Assembly: GCA_009926645.1 (NCBI GenBank) | Contig: RFOO01000007.1 | Location: forward strand, 1-14,386 | Reading direction: 5' to 3' | DNA from: a bacterium | Lineage (GTDB): Bacteria; Verrucomicrobiota; Verrucomicrobiia; Opitutales; UBA953 | Length of the DNA stretch: 14,386 nucleotides | In this document: in pieces, positions 14,319 through 14,386 of the stretch | Layout of the letters: each line of letters opens with the position of its first letter | Position numbering within the stretch: position 1 is the first letter of the stretch | Program-made: the position numbers and the translations under genes | The notes under the pieces: model-generated | The model's input: only the letters and a program-made list of their open reading frames with translations | What the model was told of the DNA's origin: nothing | Databases searched by the model: none

Positions 14319-14386
14319 ATGGCACGCAAATTGTTCGCTCTTTTCGCAATTAGTTTCTCGCTCGTTGGTTGTATGGGTCCTGAGAA
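14319..14386 (+). CDS. Lipoprotein, N-terminal fragment (cut by window end)
   Basis: The visible 22 codons encode MARKLFALFAISFSLVGC followed by MGPE. This is a type II (lipoprotein) signal peptide with two basic residues, a hydrophobic core and a lipobox LVGC (15-18), so Cys18 should be lipidated after signal peptidase II cleavage and the protein anchored in a membrane facing the periplasm. The G-P-E just after the Cys reminds me of the small exosortase-associated lipoproteins of Verrucomicrobiota (TIGR04073), but that is a guess from four residues. The gene diverges from the phosphatase gene across only 36 bp. The ATG at 14319 has no Shine-Dalgarno in front of it. Confidence 0.7.
   Translation, partial: MARKLFALFAISFSLVGCMGPE

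Noticed and set aside
1..14386. Horizontally acquired island or mobile element
   Set aside because: I saw no integrase, transposase, terminal inverted repeats, tRNA gene or target-site duplication, and no abrupt composition change outside the repeat-driven bias of the autotransporter.

Overview
The window looks like a chromosomal stretch from a Gram-negative bacterium, most probably a member of the Verrucomicrobiota (perhaps Opitutae). This is inference from gene content: a very large autotransporter built from autotransporter-associated beta-strand (PATR) repeats, an archaeal/eukaryotic-type prolyl-tRNA synthetase, and start codons almost devoid of Shine-Dalgarno sequences. No 16S or other marker is present to confirm it. 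Composition looks moderate and uniform, and there are no RNA genes, insertion sequences, integrases, CRISPR arrays or attachment sites.

Layout. 1-174: 3' end of prmC (release-factor glutamine methyltransferase), followed 56 bp later on the same strand by proS (231-1757). Convergent to these is xseA (1817-3004, minus), the large subunit of exonuclease VII; no xseB is visible. A divergent, gene-free spacer (3005-3180) separates xseA from a 2194-residue, cysteine-free type Va autotransporter (3181-9765) that takes up almost half the window. It has a signal peptide, two distinct internal repeat arrays and a C-terminal beta-barrel ending in Phe. A perfect GAAA-loop terminator (9791-9820) serves it and abuts the stop codon of the convergent pyk gene (9815-11242, minus). 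Upstream of pyk on the same strand is trmB (tRNA m7G46 methyltransferase, 11318-11926).

From about 12 kb on the genes are short and face alternating ways: a 144-residue protein of unknown function (12067-12501, plus), a membrane acyl-CoA delta-9-type desaturase with a C-terminal helical extension (12641-13807, plus), a low-molecular-weight tyrosine phosphatase/ArsC-like protein (13818-14282, minus), and the first 22 codons of a lipoprotein (14319 to the end, plus). No gene-free stretch exceeds 300 bases.

Most genes are housekeeping (translation, tRNA modification, DNA repair, glycolysis, lipid desaturation) and do not form one pathway. The accessory element is the autotransporter. The main points for a second look are its repeat architecture, the pervasive lack of Shine-Dalgarno sites with one orphan perfect site upstream of the autotransporter, the altered potassium site in pyruvate kinase, the lost zinc ligands in ProS, the desaturase tail, and the unknown 144-residue protein. 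I see no convincing new multi-gene system.
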